From Thermococcus sp. (GTDB lineage: Archaea > Methanobacteriota_B > Thermococci > Thermococcales > Thermococcaceae), in contig NZ_WAKV01000076.1 in the NCBI RefSeq assembly GCF_015523185.1, positions 1-43,602 of the forward strand: 43,602 nt of DNA, read 5' to 3'. Under the pieces are notes generated by a model, which ran no database searches, was not told the DNA's origin, and worked only from the letters and a program-made list of their open reading frames with translations. Each line of letters starts with the position of its first letter. The stretch's first letter is position 1. Shown piece after piece: positions 7,836 to 17,766 of this stretch. Made by a program: the position numbers and the translations under genes.

Positions 7836-9161
7836 TCAGCCCTCAAGGGCCGGGAAGTAGTCAGGCTCGTAGTCCTCAAGCTTTCCGTCGAGGTAGTCCT
7901 CGTAGCCCTGAAGGTCGAGCAGTCCGTGTCCGCTGAGGTTGAAGAGTATGACCTCCTCTTTTCCTTCCTCCTTGGCCTTCAGCGCCCTGTCTATCGCTCC
8001 CTTTATCGCGTGGGCACTCTCCGGAGCGGGGATTATCCCCTCGGTCTTCGCGAACAGCTCGGCCGCCTGGAAGACCTCATTCTGGTGATACGCTATTGGT
8101 TTAACTATCCCGTGATTGATGAGAACGCTCAGCGTTGGCGCTAATCCGTGATAGCGAAGTCCTCCAGCGTGAATCGGCGGGACGTAGTAGGTGTGGCCCA
8201 GGGTGTGCATCTTCATCTTCGGTGTGTAGCCCCCTGAATCGCCGAAATCATACTTGTAAACTCCCCTCGTCATCGAGGGAGCAGCTTTCGGTTCAACTGC
8301 TATGAACTCATAGTCCGCTTTGTTCTCTAAAACGTCTTTCACGAAGGGATAAGCTAATCCAGCGAAGTTGCTTCCACCGCCTACGCAACCGATTATAACG
8401 TCAGGTTCCTCAAACTCCTTCATCTGCTCTTTGGCTTCTAGCCCTATAACAGTCTGGTGCATGAGCACGTGGTTGAGAACGCTTCCAAGGGCGTAGCGGG
8501 CCTTTTCATCCTTCAGAACGTCCTCTATGGCCTCGCTTATCGCTATGCCCAGACCGCCGGGGTGGTTCGGGTCTTGAGCTAAAAACTTCCGCCCGATTTC
8601 GGTTCTGTCGCTCGGGCTCGGGTATATTTCCGCCCCGTAGAGGCGCATTATCGTCTTCCTATACGGTTTTTGCTGGTAGCTGGCGCGGGCCATGTAAACC
8701 CTGACCTTTAAACCGAGGAGCGCTCCCGCTAAGCTTAAAGCGGTGCCCCACTGGCCTGCTCCGGTCTCAGTGACGAGCCTCTCAATCCCCTGCTTCTTGG
8801 AGTAGTAGGCTTGGGCCAATGCCGTGTTTATCTTGTGGCTTCCCGTCACGGTCGCCCCTTCGTACTTGAAGTATATCCTTGCCGGTGTGTCCAAAGCCTT
8901 CTCAAGGTTCGTGGCCCTGAAGAGTGGCGTTGGCCTTCCAATCTTGGCGTAAAGCTCGCGGACTTTCTTCGGAATCTCGATGTAGCGCTCGTTGCTCATC
9001 TCCTGTTTCACAAGCTCGGCCGCGAAAATCCTGAGGAGCTTCTCCGGCTTCATAGGCTCATTTGTTTCTGGGTCGAGGGGCGGTGCCAACGGCTCCGGAA
9101 GGTCGGGCAGTATGTTGTACCACTTCTTTGGTATCTTCGAATCCGGCAGAACGGCTTTCAT
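7836..9161 (-). CDS. trpB2: Tryptophan synthase beta chain 2 (TrpB2 type)
   Basis: A 441-residue PLP enzyme. It belongs to the longer TrpB2 group, as shown by the N-terminal extension ([13 protein letters not shown]) and the extended C-terminus. The PLP-binding lysine is K110 in TGSHKINTA, and the phosphate loop is GGGSNFAG. TrpB condenses indole with serine; TrpB2 enzymes lack the canonical TrpA contact and are often found outside trp operons, as here where no other trp gene is near. AGGAGGTGGT precedes the ATG. The leader contains an inverted repeat at 9228-9258 that may serve regulation. Confidence 0.95.
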   Translation of the reverse strand: MKAVLPDSKIPKKWYNILPDLPEPLAPPLDPETNEPMKPEKLLRIFAAELVKQEMSNERYIEIPKKVRELYAKIGRPTPLFRATNLEKALDTPARIYFKYEGATVTGSHKINTALAQAYYSKKQGIERLVTETGAGQWGTALSLAGALLGLKVRVYMARASYQQKPYRKTIMRLYGAEIYPSPSDRTEIGRKFLAQDPNHPGGLGIAISEAIEDVLKDEKARYALGSVLNHVLMHQTVIGLEAKEQMKEFEEPDVIIGCVGGGSNFAGLAYPFVKDVLENKADYEFIAVEPKAAPSMTRGVYKYDFGDSGGYTPKMKMHTLGHTYYVPPIHAGGLRYHGLAPTLSVLINHGIVKPIAYHQNEVFQAAELFAKTEGIIPAPESAHAIKGAIDRALKAKEEGKEEVILFNLSGHGLLDLQGYEDYLDGKLEDYEPDYFPALEG

Positions 9162-9227
9162 TCTACCACCTCCTTTTCTTGAGAGTAAGCACTAACCGTC
9201 TCAACAAGTCCCAAAATTGAGGGAATA

Positions 9228-9338
9228 ATGAGCGTGTGGGCTAAACCAAAGCGCTCATATCTTAGAAGGGGCCGGCCAAAAATACTCCCCCCTTAGTTCA
9301 GCGCCAAAAGCAATCCCGCCCTATGAACTCTGAACTAA
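9228..9338. promoter_or_regulatory. trpB2 leader with two inverted repeats
   Basis: Between trpB2 and the next leftward gene end, ATGAGCG (9228-9234) and CGCTCAT (9252-9258) form an inverted repeat with a 17-bp spacer, close to the transcription start predicted from a minus-strand TATA-like stretch near 9280. A second pair, TTAGTTCAG (9293-9301) and CTGAACTAA (9330-9338), lies upstream of it. They may be operators or RNA hairpins. No known regulator site was recognised. Confidence 0.4.
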
Positions 9339-9439
9339 CGCTGGAGCTCAGAAGGGAACTTTCAAAGCCAAAAACAATCACTCCTGCCAATCATGGTGCA
9401 TCGTCCTTTGGAAGATGAAGCCCCTTAAGTTCTTTTTGG

Positions 9440-10759
9440 TCACTTTATTGATGATAAGACAACGCTTACGTCCTTAGCATCCCCTTTGACTGCCATTGTG
9501 ACAATGTATCCCGCTCTTTTGAGGCAGATTGACGTCGTGTTTTTCTTGGTGTCGAGCAGGTAGCGGGCGTAGTTGCACTGTTCCTCCGTTCCGTAGACGA
9601 GAAGAGTCACGATGGTGTTTTCGCCCAGTGTGAATTTCTCCCCGGCAAGGGACCACATGACCGGTGGCTCGGCGGGTTTGGGGGCAAAGCTCCCGTTGAG
9701 CTCAGATAACACAAGACTGAGAGCTTTCTCAGGTGTGTATTCTTCGGCTTTCCAGCCGTTTTTCAGCCCGCAGGGAGACATTCTTTCCGCCGTTTGCTCA
9801 ACGTTTTCCGTTTTCCCGCTTAGGATAAGGATTTCTTTACCGTCTATTGCAACGTAGTGCGACGTCCCTTTTCTTACCCAGAGGGACCATTTGCATTCCC
9901 CGTCTTCTCCTTCGAGCTTTTTCACGTATCCGGTTCCCTTGAGCTCTATTGCTATGTCCCTGTAGGTGTTCCTGACCCACTCGCTCGGCCAGTCCTTCGG
10001 AGTAAACTTTCCAACCCTAACTCCGTTTGATGAGCTCCAGTTGAAGCGGTATCTCATAAAAATCGGGGGCTCGCTAGCGTTCCAGAGGTAATCGTCGTGC
10101 CATCTGAGTGCGAACTCCTTAACGCCCCTGCATGGGCCTCTAGCCGAGATAACGGCGAGACCCCCACCGAGAACCCGTGTCTCGGCGATGTAAACGCACT
10201 GGTTTCCTTTGGACAACAGGACGTCTTTTATGACGTGGGAGTACGTCCCGTAGTCCTCCACAAGCTTAAGATACCCCTCTCCCTCGACGCTTTCGACTGC
10301 CTCCCGATAAGATTTTTCGGCCTTTTCTAGGGGTTCGTAAACGGTTACGAAACGACCTGTTATGGGGAGTTCAATTATTTTCGATTTCCATGCAACACCG
10401 CTGACGTGAACCGTTGAGTAGGCGATTGTCTCGTTGCAGGAGCAGGTGAATCCTTCATCCCCCTCTGGAGTGTCAACGTTTCCGCAACCAGTGGCAAAGT
10501 AAAGGCCGAAAGCGACGTTTGGACCTGTAACGGGTGGAGGTCTCATAAGGAGTATAAGGAGAAGAGAGGCCGTCAGATAAATGACCGTTCGGGGTTTTTT
10601 ACGGTAGTATTCCCGGGATATGTACAATGGAAGGAAGACCGCTGATACGAAGAGAACGAGCCCTAAGATTGAGCTGAGCTGAAGGACTATCCACGCTGTG
10701 AACGAGAGGAGGGCTGAGAGTAATATTGAGCCTAGTAACCTGAGAACCATCGCCCTCAT
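9440..10759 (-). CDS. Membrane-anchored protein of unknown function, largest of three tandem paralogs
   Basis: A 439-residue protein with three N-terminal membrane helices (about residues 5-75) and a large exported domain with N-x-S/T sequons and cysteine pairs (CGN, CSCN). Its last 180 residues match the two neighbouring proteins: a W-S-L-W strand after a Cys, an AIDGKEILILSGK-type strand, a PEKALSL helix, and a Y-x-T-E-E-Q-x-x-YA-R/E-Y-L helix before a final beta strand. A TATA box (TTTATAGTT, about 10777-10785) lies so near the ATG that the message may be almost leaderless. No function recognised. Confidence 0.7.
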   Translation of the reverse strand: MRAMVLRLLGSILLSALLSFTAWIVLQLSSILGLVLFVSAVFLPLYISREYYRKKPRTVIYLTASLLLILLMRPPPVTGPNVAFGLYFATGCGNVDTPEGDEGFTCSCNETIAYSTVHVSGVAWKSKIIELPITGRFVTVYEPLEKAEKSYREAVESVEGEGYLKLVEDYGTYSHVIKDVLLSKGNQCVYIAETRVLGGGLAVISARGPCRGVKEFALRWHDDYLWNASEPPIFMRYRFNWSSSNGVRVGKFTPKDWPSEWVRNTYRDIAIELKGTGYVKKLEGEDGECKWSLWVRKGTSHYVAIDGKEILILSGKTENVEQTAERMSPCGLKNGWKAEEYTPEKALSLVLSELNGSFAPKPAEPPVMWSLAGEKFTLGENTIVTLLVYGTEEQCNYARYLLDTKKNTTSICLKRAGYIVTMAVKGDAKDVSVVLSSIK

Positions 10760-10845
10760 TGGTTGTTGCGCCTTGAAGAACTATAAACCTAATGCTATAG
10801 CTTTAGATGGTTTTGAAACGTTCTGAAAAAGGAAAAGTGAAAACA

Positions 10846-11616
10846 TCACTCTCCCGGCTCCTGAATTATTTCAATTGCTCTGTTAACGTCGACCTTCCTG
10901 CCCTTGAGGGCTATTAGGGTATAATAGTCACCTCCGTCACTCCTCAAGAACCTGATGCTCCTGTCCTTTTTCTTCATGAGGTATTCGGCGTACTTGACTT
11001 GGTCCTCGCTTGAGTACACGAGGATGAGAACTTCAACGCCGTCGCCAATGTTTACACTGAATGAAAACTTTGCCAAATACCAGTCCGGTGTTGGCCCTGT
11101 CCAGTTTGTAAGAGAGGTGCTCACGTTGTTCTTCATGAACTTCTCCGCGAGCGAAAGTGCCATAGCTTCAGCCACCTTCCATGGACTTGGTGAAGACAGT
11201 GGGTTTGAATCACCCGGCCGTCCGCAGAGCCAGTGCTCATCGGTGGCGTTCAAAACGTCCTCAGGTTTCCCGCGGATTGCCAGGAATGAGTTCTCTTTGT
11301 AGGCTATGTAGTAAGCCTTATCGAGCCTCGTCCAGTAGCTCCACTGGCAGTCCTTTTTGCTCCAGTTGCCTGAGACCATTGAGTAGCCAATCTGAGAAAG
11401 CTGACTGAGAATCGTCCCGTAGAACTCGCCGGCATTCTTTAGAGTCTCGTTCAGGATTTCAACAGAACCTGACTTTTCCCAGCTTGTGTTTACAAGGCTC
11501 GGGGGGTCAGTGTAGCCCCAGATTTCAGGTTTTGGCACAGGTTTTATGTAGTAGTACTGCCAGTAAATTAATCCCGCCAGAATCAGTATTGAAACGAGTG
11601 CCAGCACCTTCTTCAT
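10846..11616 (-). CDS. Membrane-anchored protein, second tandem paralog
   Basis: A 256-residue protein with one N-terminal membrane anchor (residues 4-23) and an exported domain. It shares the C-terminal pattern of its neighbours: a CQWSYW strand, a FLAIRGKPEDV strand, PWKVAEAMALSL helix, then YSSEDQVKYAEYL and a final YTLIALKG strand. The ATG at 11616, after GGGTGATG, is preferred; in-frame GTG and ATG codons at 11625 and 11622 overlap the stop of the upstream gene. It forms an operon with the gene at 11622-12401. Function unknown. Confidence 0.7.
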   Translation of the reverse strand: MKKVLALVSILILAGLIYWQYYYIKPVPKPEIWGYTDPPSLVNTSWEKSGSVEILNETLKNAGEFYGTILSQLSQIGYSMVSGNWSKKDCQWSYWTRLDKAYYIAYKENSFLAIRGKPEDVLNATDEHWLCGRPGDSNPLSSPSPWKVAEAMALSLAEKFMKNNVSTSLTNWTGPTPDWYLAKFSFSVNIGDGVEVLILVYSSEDQVKYAEYLMKKKDRSIRFLRSDGGDYYTLIALKGRKVDVNRAIEIIQEPGE

Positions 11617-11621
11617 ACCCA

Positions 11622-12401
11622 TCACCCGCAGGGGGCCCCTCCTACTTCGAAAGTGTCCTCAATTGAGTTGTAAGCCCGTGATACTCCCCCTTCTGGTCCA
11701 TTCAGCACGAGGAGGGCATAATAACCGAGGGCATGAGTGCAGAGTGTTTTTCCCTCAACGAGAGACCTCGCGTAGTCGAGCTGTTCCTCAGTTGCGTAGA
11801 TTAAAACGAGCATGCTGACGTTGCCTGTTCTTAAGCTGTAGTTTGCCAGGCTCCATGGGATTTTTCCGTCCCATTTATAAGGGACAGCAATTTTGCTGTC
11901 TTTTTCCAGTCCCTCTCCTATGAGTGAAACTGTGTAGGAGAGCGCCTTTTTCGGACTGGGGCCGATAACCTTTGTCATCGGGCCAGGCTTTCCGCAATGG
12001 GAATTTTCATCGGCCCACTCAATGACATCTTCTAGGCTTCCCCTAACGATTAGAATCTCACTGCCCGTTTCTCCAACGTAGTATGTTCTCTTTCCTGTCC
12101 AGATTGTCCACCTGCAGGTGCTCCAGTTAGCGTAAACGGGGTAGTAGCCAAGGGCCTTCAGCTGGGTTTCGAGTTTTCCTCCAGCATTTCTGGGAAGCGT
12201 CGCTACCTCGACGTTTCCTTCCCTTTCCCAGTTTATGTTTTGAAGAACCGGTGGTTCGGTGAGGCCCCAGAGGGCGGGTTTTTTGGCCGGCTCAACGTTT
12301 TCTCCCATCCGGCTCTCCCAGCCTTTAGGCGAGTAGTTTGCAATGCCAACAGATATGAGCGCGATAATGACAATTGCCAGAATCCTGTGCGTTCCCTTCA
12401 T
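11622..12401 (-). CDS. Membrane-anchored protein, third tandem paralog
   Basis: A 259-residue protein with an N-terminal anchor (residues 6-22) and an exported domain homologous to those of the two genes to its left: CRWTIW strand, EILIVRGSLEDV strand, SPKKALSYTVSL helix, YATEEQLDYARSL helix. Cys residues in STCR, SHCGK and the tail may form disulfides. It lies nine bases downstream of the gene at 12411 and probably shares its transcript. The family seems to have grown by local duplication. Function unknown. Confidence 0.7.
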   Translation of the reverse strand: MKGTHRILAIVIIALISVGIANYSPKGWESRMGENVEPAKKPALWGLTEPPVLQNINWEREGNVEVATLPRNAGGKLETQLKALGYYPVYANWSTCRWTIWTGKRTYYVGETGSEILIVRGSLEDVIEWADENSHCGKPGPMTKVIGPSPKKALSYTVSLIGEGLEKDSKIAVPYKWDGKIPWSLANYSLRTGNVSMLVLIYATEEQLDYARSLVEGKTLCTHALGYYALLVLNGPEGGVSRAYNSIEDTFEVGGAPCG

Positions 12402-12410
12402 TCCAACACC

Positions 12411-12854
12411 TCACGCCACTTCAGTCTGCTCGTAGGGACTCCTCCCCTGCCTGTGCCTGAGGAGAAGGGAGTAGAAGAACTCCTTGAGTTCTGGCGACAT
12501 TCCGTCGTCGAGTAGAATATCGGCCTTTCCGTCATAGAGTTTCTCGGCCCTCGTCATGAGCAGGGCAATCTTCGGAGTCAGGTGTTCGAGTAGGGTCTTC
12601 CCAACCTCGGCGTACTCTTCTTCATCCAGTTCCTCATCGCTCTCGATGGCAATGTAGACTATGAAACCCTTCATCTGAACTGCCAGGACCGTCTCGGTTT
12701 CGGTAATCTCGAAGAACGAGAAGTTGTACCCCTCATTCTCGACCCTCGCTAGGATGAGACCCTTTATCGAGAGCGTAACGGGGGTTTCTCCAACCTCAAA
12801 GATTAAATCTTCAGCGAACTCCCTCCGCGCTATCGAGTAAAGCTCATTCCTCAT
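12411..12854 (-). CDS. Conserved hypothetical protein, acidic
   Basis: A 147-residue soluble acidic protein with no family I can name. It shows an alpha/beta pattern: a helix [17 protein letters not shown], strands around [14 protein letters not shown] and [10 protein letters not shown], and a C-terminal helical part rich in charged residues. No signal peptide or membrane segment. It diverges from nikR across an 80-bp spacer holding both promoters, and is followed at nine bases by the membrane-anchored paralogs, so it likely heads their operon. Confidence 0.65.
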   Translation of the reverse strand: MRNELYSIARREFAEDLIFEVGETPVTLSIKGLILARVENEGYNFSFFEITETETVLAVQMKGFIVYIAIESDEELDEEEYAEVGKTLLEHLTPKIALLMTRAEKLYDGKADILLDDGMSPELKEFFYSLLLRHRQGRSPYEQTEVA

Positions 12855-12935
12855 GCTCGAACCTACTCCGGTTCGGATAAAAGACTTTTGGAACAGATTT
12901 ATAACTATCGTGTCATCACTTCAGTTGGTGGTGCT

Positions 12936-13352
12936 ATGAAAGTTGTTCGTTTCGGTGTCTCCGTACCTGAGGAGCTCCTCGAAAAGTTCGACCGGATAAT
13001 TGAGAGGAAGGGCTACGTTAACAGGAGCGAAGCGATAAGGGACCTGATGAGGGACTTCATAATCAGGCACGAATGGGAGACTGGCGATTCAGAAGTTGCG
13101 GGGACGATAACGATGCTCTACAACCATGACGAGGCGGATGTCGTTAAAGAGCTCCTTGATTTACAGCACGAGTACCTTGAGGAGATAATTTCAAGCATTC
13201 ACGTCCACATGGACGAACACAACTGTCTGGAAGTCGTCCTTGTAAAGGGCAAGGCGAGCAGGATAAAGGAGATAGCGGACAGGCTTTTGAGCCTCAAGGG
13301 AGTGAAGCACGGCAAGCTCGTCATGACTGGAACGGGCAAGGAGCTGGTCTAG
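12936..13352 (+). CDS. nikR: Nickel-responsive transcriptional regulator NikR
   Basis: A 138-residue ribbon-helix-helix regulator. Residues 1-45 are the DNA-binding RHH ([17 protein letters not shown], then [12 protein letters not shown]). Residues 60-138 form the ACT-like nickel-binding domain with the square-planar ligands H78, H89, H91 and C97, the same positions as in the Pyrococcus horikoshii protein of equal length. With nickel bound it represses nickel uptake genes; none is adjacent here. The ATG at 12936 follows GGTGGTG; the upstream in-frame ATG at 12888 lies on the TATA box (ATTTATAAC, near 12896-12904). Confidence 0.95.
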   Translation: MKVVRFGVSVPEELLEKFDRIIERKGYVNRSEAIRDLMRDFIIRHEWETGDSEVAGTITMLYNHDEADVVKELLDLQHEYLEEIISSIHVHMDEHNCLEVVLVKGKASRIKEIADRLLSLKGVKHGKLVMTGTGKELV

Positions 13353-15301
13353 TCTACTACCTCTACTATTTCTCCCCCTCCCGGGGGGAGGACTGCGTTC
13401 AGGTCCTCTTCCTTGACCTTATAACCCCACTTCTCAAGGATTGCCCATATCTTTTTTACGAGCTCGCCTTTCTTGAGCCTCCCCGGCCTTATGATGATAT
13501 AGTGCTTCGTGTGGGCCTTGATGGCTTCAACCGGCGCGCAGACAACGTAGTCCTCGCCCTCGTAGTTTATGACCCCCACTGCCAGCTTCAGAGGGAGCCC
13601 CCTCAGCCAGTTCCTTTTTCCGTAGACCATAAAGGCTCCTTTGCCTAGGTATTCTCCGCTGGGAGCCTGCTTCGTCACTTGCTCTGGATATGCCCAATAG
13701 GCATCGGCCGAGTAAAGCCCCTGGCTCCACGCTCTGCTCATCGAGACTGCGAACTGACAGGCTTCGAATATCGTCTTTTCTCCAGCTTTTTGGCCCTCCT
13801 TAATGACGACGTGAGGAGCGCCGTACACATCGGCGTGGCAGTAGAGGTCGTTCTCAGTCATGTGCTTTTTAACCAGCGTTTCGTTTGTGCTCGCGTCTTT
13901 GCCCGCTAAAACCAGAAAACCTTCGCTTGAGATAAACCAGCGGAACTTCTCAAACCACTTCTTCCTTCTCCTCTCGATTTTCCTTACGTTGAGTTCTTTC
14001 TTCATTTCCTCTTCGATTAGCTTTTCTACTTCGTTTAGCTTCCTCTTCGTGTCCTCGTAGGCTTTCAAGGCTCCCTCGTACTTGTGCCTGAACTTCTTGG
14101 CCTTCTCGTAGTAGAGTTCGGCGTTCTCGCCGAGGCTTTTGTTGAGGTAGAGCTTTACCTTCTTCCCCTCGAGCTCTATTGTCACTGCTTTCTCCTTTGC
14201 GTCAATTCCTTTAACCCTCTGGGCAACCCTGTTTCCGGCTTTCTTGCCCTCCTCGATTCTCTTTTTGAACTCCTCCCACCCGAGCTTTTCAGTTGCTCTC
14301 CTAAACTCCTCAAGAAGGCGCTCAATGAGGGCGTAGTTCGCGTAGATGAGGTCGCCTATCTCCTGGTTCTCGTTCATTGCCCTTTCAAAGCCCTTCAGCA
14401 TCTCTTCCTGCTTTTTCAGCGTGGCCAACAACTGCCTCTTCTTGCTTTCGAGTTTCTTCGTCCTCTCAATTTTGGCCTTCTCGATTGTGAGCCTGCCGAA
14501 GTATTCATCGAGGGCCTCGCTGAAGGTTTTAAAGTACTTCTTCTCAAGTCCATCATAGACCCTCAGCTCTATAGGCACTACATCGTGCATGTTGCCGTCC
14601 TTGAAAACTATGTTAGGCCTTGGCTCGTCGTTGAAGGTCTTCATCATCGCCTCGTAGACCTTTCTCAGGTCCTCGTCTCTGAGCTCCCTAACTGGAGTCG
14701 TCTTCTCGAAGCCTGCCCTTATCGAAATCTCCTCTGCGTAGAGGCCACCCATATTGAGCTTTCTCGCCAAAGCGCGAACGAGCTCAAGCTTCTCGTTTTC
14801 CCTCATAAGTTCAAGAAAGCGCTCGAAGCTCACTTCGAGGGGGTTTTCTCGGGCTGGGGGAAACCTGTACTCGGCTTTGGGTTTTATGGCCCTGTCCTTG
14901 TACTCCTCGTATCTTAGGGCGGCGACAATTCTGTTCTGCGAGTCAACGAGGACGATGTTGCCCTTCCTGAACAGCTCCCCAATGAGGATGTAATCGCCAA
15001 CCCTGATTTTCACAATCCTGTCGAACTGGTGTTGCTCTATTGCATCGATAAAGCCTCCACCCAGGTGCTTCCTGAGGAGCATCGTGAAGCCCGACGGCTG
15101 TTTGGGGGCCTCCTTGACGTAGCTCGTTAGGTGAAACCTCTTTCCGGCTTGAAGTATTAAATCGGCCCTTCCCTCCTTCGTGCGGAGCTTAATCCTTATC
15201 TCGTCCCCATCGTGGTATACCTTGTCAATGCGAGAACCGACGAGCCATTGAAGTTCCCTAACGACATAGCGTATATCAACTGAACTCATTTCCTCCTTCA
15301 T
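13349..15301 (-). CDS. rqcH: Ribosome quality control factor RqcH/NEMF (Rqc2 homolog, FbpA-like)
   Basis: A 650-residue NFACT-family protein. The order is NFACT-N (about 1-180, beginning [20 protein letters not shown]), a helix-hairpin-helix region, long charged coiled coils (about 270-430), and the NFACT-R domain (about 450-560, with [21 protein letters not shown] and the [16 protein letters not shown] stretch). Homologs bind obstructed large ribosomal subunits carrying peptidyl-tRNA and add C-terminal alanine or Ala/Thr tails. The start at 15301 follows GGTGGGAG; an ATG four codons inside is an alternative. It is convergent with nikR, the stops overlapping by four bases. Confidence 0.93.
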   Translation of the reverse strand: MKEEMSSVDIRYVVRELQWLVGSRIDKVYHDGDEIRIKLRTKEGRADLILQAGKRFHLTSYVKEAPKQPSGFTMLLRKHLGGGFIDAIEQHQFDRIVKIRVGDYILIGELFRKGNIVLVDSQNRIVAALRYEEYKDRAIKPKAEYRFPPARENPLEVSFERFLELMRENEKLELVRALARKLNMGGLYAEEISIRAGFEKTTPVRELRDEDLRKVYEAMMKTFNDEPRPNIVFKDGNMHDVVPIELRVYDGLEKKYFKTFSEALDEYFGRLTIEKAKIERTKKLESKKRQLLATLKKQEEMLKGFERAMNENQEIGDLIYANYALIERLLEEFRRATEKLGWEEFKKRIEEGKKAGNRVAQRVKGIDAKEKAVTIELEGKKVKLYLNKSLGENAELYYEKAKKFRHKYEGALKAYEDTKRKLNEVEKLIEEEMKKELNVRKIERRRKKWFEKFRWFISSEGFLVLAGKDASTNETLVKKHMTENDLYCHADVYGAPHVVIKEGQKAGEKTIFEACQFAVSMSRAWSQGLYSADAYWAYPEQVTKQAPSGEYLGKGAFMVYGKRNWLRGLPLKLAVGVINYEGEDYVVCAPVEAIKAHTKHYIIIRPGRLKKGELVKKIWAILEKWGYKVKEEDLNAVLPPGGGEIVEVVD

Positions 15302-15340
15302 TCTCCCACCCAAAAAGAATCCTAAGGGGAGGTTAAAAGG

Positions 15341-15595
15341 TTAAAGCCTCAGCGCGAGAAGAACAAGCGCACCGGCAATGGCGAATGCTGCCCTCAGAAT
15401 GTCGCTTTTTTCGCTTTCAATCGCCTCACTCAGCAGTCCGAAGGAAATTCCGACGAGTCCGATGTCGTAGAGTGTGTATGCCAGCTTTGTGAAGACCCCT
15501 ATTGGCGATACCAGGACTCCTAGAACGGCCCCAAGGAGAACAACCGCCAGAGCACCTGCTACGAACCCGCTCTCCGTACCTTTTGTAATGCTCAT
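15341..15595 (-). CDS. Small integral membrane protein
   Basis: An 84-residue protein of unknown function with three hydrophobic segments (about residues 11-30, 36-56 and 66-84). GGTGATGAC precedes its ATG. It sits 27 bases upstream of rqcH on the same strand (its stop at 15341, rqcH start at 15301) and may be co-transcribed with it. No family recognised. Confidence 0.7.
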   Translation of the reverse strand: MSITKGTESGFVAGALAVVLLGAVLGVLVSPIGVFTKLAYTLYDIGLVGISFGLLSEAIESEKSDILRAAFAIAGALVLLALRL

Positions 15596-15720
15596 GTCAT
15601 CACCATCTTCAATTATAGCCTCTGGATAAAACGTTTTCTATTGCACATCTCTGGACATGATGACAGGCCTGTTCCGAATAAGGTTAAATACGATGAAACT
15701 TAAACACCACCGGTGATACT

Positions 15721-17766
15721 ATGAGAGGCTACGTTACCTTTGTCCTTCACACTCATCTGCCATACGTTAGAAAGCACGGGAAGTGGCCCTTTGGGGAGGA
15801 GTGGCTCTACGAGGCGATGAGCGAGAGTTATCTGCCCCTTCTGATGGAGTTCGAAAGGCTCCGCGATTCCGGCGTTCGCTTTCAGCTGGTCGTCAACATA
15901 ACACCGGTTCTCATGGAACAGCTCGCCGACGAATACATTAAGGCAGAGTTCGAGAAATACCTCCTCAGAAAAATCAAGAGAACCCGAGAAGACCTTGAAT
16001 CGGGCAGATACCCTGAAAAACCAGTCAAAGCTGTCCTTAACCACTTTGAGCGTGTCTACTCTTACTGGAAGGCCATAAACAGTAACATCGTTGGTAAGTT
16101 CCGGGAGTTGCAGGAGCAGGGCTACCTTGAGATTATAACCTCCCCGGCAACGCACGCTTACTTGCCCCTTCTCCTCAGGGAGGAAGCAATAAGGGCCCAG
16201 ATAGCGAACGGTATAGCGACCTACGAGAAGCACTTTGGGAAAAAACCTAGAGGAATGTGGATTTCCGAGTGCGCCTACAGGCCCGAAGGGGAATGGGAAC
16301 TCCCGGGTGGAAGGAAAGTTAGGAGAAAGGGTATCGAGAAGTTCCTAGAGGAGTTCGGTATAAAATACTTCTTCGTTGAGAGCAATCTCGTTGACGGCGG
16401 TCCGGTTAGTGGCTCCTACGGTGAGCCCGTTCCCGCCGGTTCTCTCGCGACGCTGAGGCCGTACTGGGTTAAGGGTTCGAAGGTTGCCGTCTTCGGGAGG
16501 AACAGGGACACTGGTCATCAGGTCTGGAGCGCCAATTTTGGCTATCCTGGTGATTTCTGGTACAGGGAGTTCCATAGGAAGGCCGAAAGGAGCGGAAATC
16601 AGTACTGGCGCGTGACTGGAAAAGATATTGACCTCGGTGATAAGGACTTCTACGACCCCTCTAAAGCCATGGGACGGGTTGAAGAGCATGCAAGACACTT
16701 CGTTCGGCTCGTTGGAACTCTCTTGAAGAAATTCGAGGAAAAAACCGGTGATAAGGGAATAGTCGTTTCGCCCTACGATACGGAACTCTTCGGCCACTGG
16801 TGGTATGAAGGGGTTAAATGGCTCGGACGCGTTCTTGAGCTTCTGGCTGAAAGTGGAATCAGGACGACGACGCTGTCGGCTTTCCTCGACAACTACCCGG
16901 GCGAGAAACTTGAGATTGAACTCCCAGAGGGGTCTTGGGGTGCCAACGCGGACCACTCAACGTGGTGGAACAAGGAAACCGAATGGGCCTGGGAGGAAGT
17001 CTACAGGGCAGAGGAGAGAATGGTAGCTATAGCGAGTCGCTTTTACGGAAAAGACAGACTTGGAGACAGGGCCATAGGGCAGTTGGCGAGAGAACTTCTA
17101 ATCCTTGAGGCAAGCGACTGGGAATTTTTAATAACCACTGGGCAGGCCAGGGAGTACGCGAAGAGAAGAATACTAGCCCACAGCAGGGACTTCCACAGGC
17201 TGGCTAACGAAATTGTAAGATACTTCAAGACGGGCGAGATGGATGTCTCCCTCCTCGAAGGACTTGAGGAGCGTGACAACCCATTCAGGCCCGTCTTGGT
17301 AGTCCACTACATAAGCACTAACCCGCCGGAGCTGAAGGAGTTCGTTGAACCACCAGAGGTTCCGCCGGAGGCGAAAGAGGAGGAAGCCGGGGAAACCTTC
17401 GTGGAGGCTGGGGTTGAGCTTGGGGAAGGTGTTTTCAAGGGTTCCGGTGAGAGGTTCTACGTCACACCGCTGGCTTTTGTTAAGAGGAGAAAGCCAAAGA
17501 TTCCCCTTGCAAGAAGGCTTGACACGAGGCTCGTCAAAAGGGTTGAAAGGGTTTCAACGGCCGGAAGGCTGAAAGAAGAAAAGAAACGCGCGCCGAGGTT
17601 AAAGCGCCTTATGGACGTTAAGGGCATAGGTCCCAAAACCCTCACGAGGCTCAACAAAGCCGGTGTAAAAACACCGGAGGATTTACTTCATGCTGACCTT
17701 GAGGAGCTCACGAGAAGAACAGGGATATCAATAAAAAGGTTGAGAAGGTTCGTGGAACAGCTTTAG
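15721..17766 (+). CDS. 1,4-alpha-glucan branching enzyme, GH57 family
   Basis: A 681-residue GH57 enzyme that transfers alpha-1,4 glucan chains to make alpha-1,6 branches. It matches the T. kodakarensis TK1436-type branching enzyme in length and layout: the (beta/alpha)7 barrel starts VTFVLHTHLPYVR, the nucleophile is E183 in WISECAYRPEGEW, and the acid/base is D353 in SPYDTELFGHWW. The C-terminal 50 residues hold helix-hairpin-helix motifs (DVKGIGPKTLTRLNKAG and a second copy), a feature of the thermococcal enzymes. Promoter: TTAAATAC at about 15684-15691; GGTGAT precedes the ATG. It is probably involved in glycogen-like storage glucan. Confidence 0.95.
   Translation: MRGYVTFVLHTHLPYVRKHGKWPFGEEWLYEAMSESYLPLLMEFERLRDSGVRFQLVVNITPVLMEQLADEYIKAEFEKYLLRKIKRTREDLESGRYPEKPVKAVLNHFERVYSYWKAINSNIVGKFRELQEQGYLEIITSPATHAYLPLLLREEAIRAQIANGIATYEKHFGKKPRGMWISECAYRPEGEWELPGGRKVRRKGIEKFLEEFGIKYFFVESNLVDGGPVSGSYGEPVPAGSLATLRPYWVKGSKVAVFGRNRDTGHQVWSANFGYPGDFWYREFHRKAERSGNQYWRVTGKDIDLGDKDFYDPSKAMGRVEEHARHFVRLVGTLLKKFEEKTGDKGIVVSPYDTELFGHWWYEGVKWLGRVLELLAESGIRTTTLSAFLDNYPGEKLEIELPEGSWGANADHSTWWNKETEWAWEEVYRAEERMVAIASRFYGKDRLGDRAIGQLARELLILEASDWEFLITTGQAREYAKRRILAHSRDFHRLANEIVRYFKTGEMDVSLLEGLEERDNPFRPVLVVHYISTNPPELKEFVEPPEVPPEAKEEEAGETFVEAGVELGEGVFKGSGERFYVTPLAFVKRRKPKIPLARRLDTRLVKRVERVSTAGRLKEEKKRAPRLKRLMDVKGIGPKTLTRLNKAGVKTPEDLLHADLEELTRRTGISIKRLRRFVEQL

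Noticed and set aside
14084-14917. 277-codon frame opposite rqcH
   Set aside because: It lies wholly within the RqcH/NEMF coding sequence on the other strand, and its protein shows no motif.
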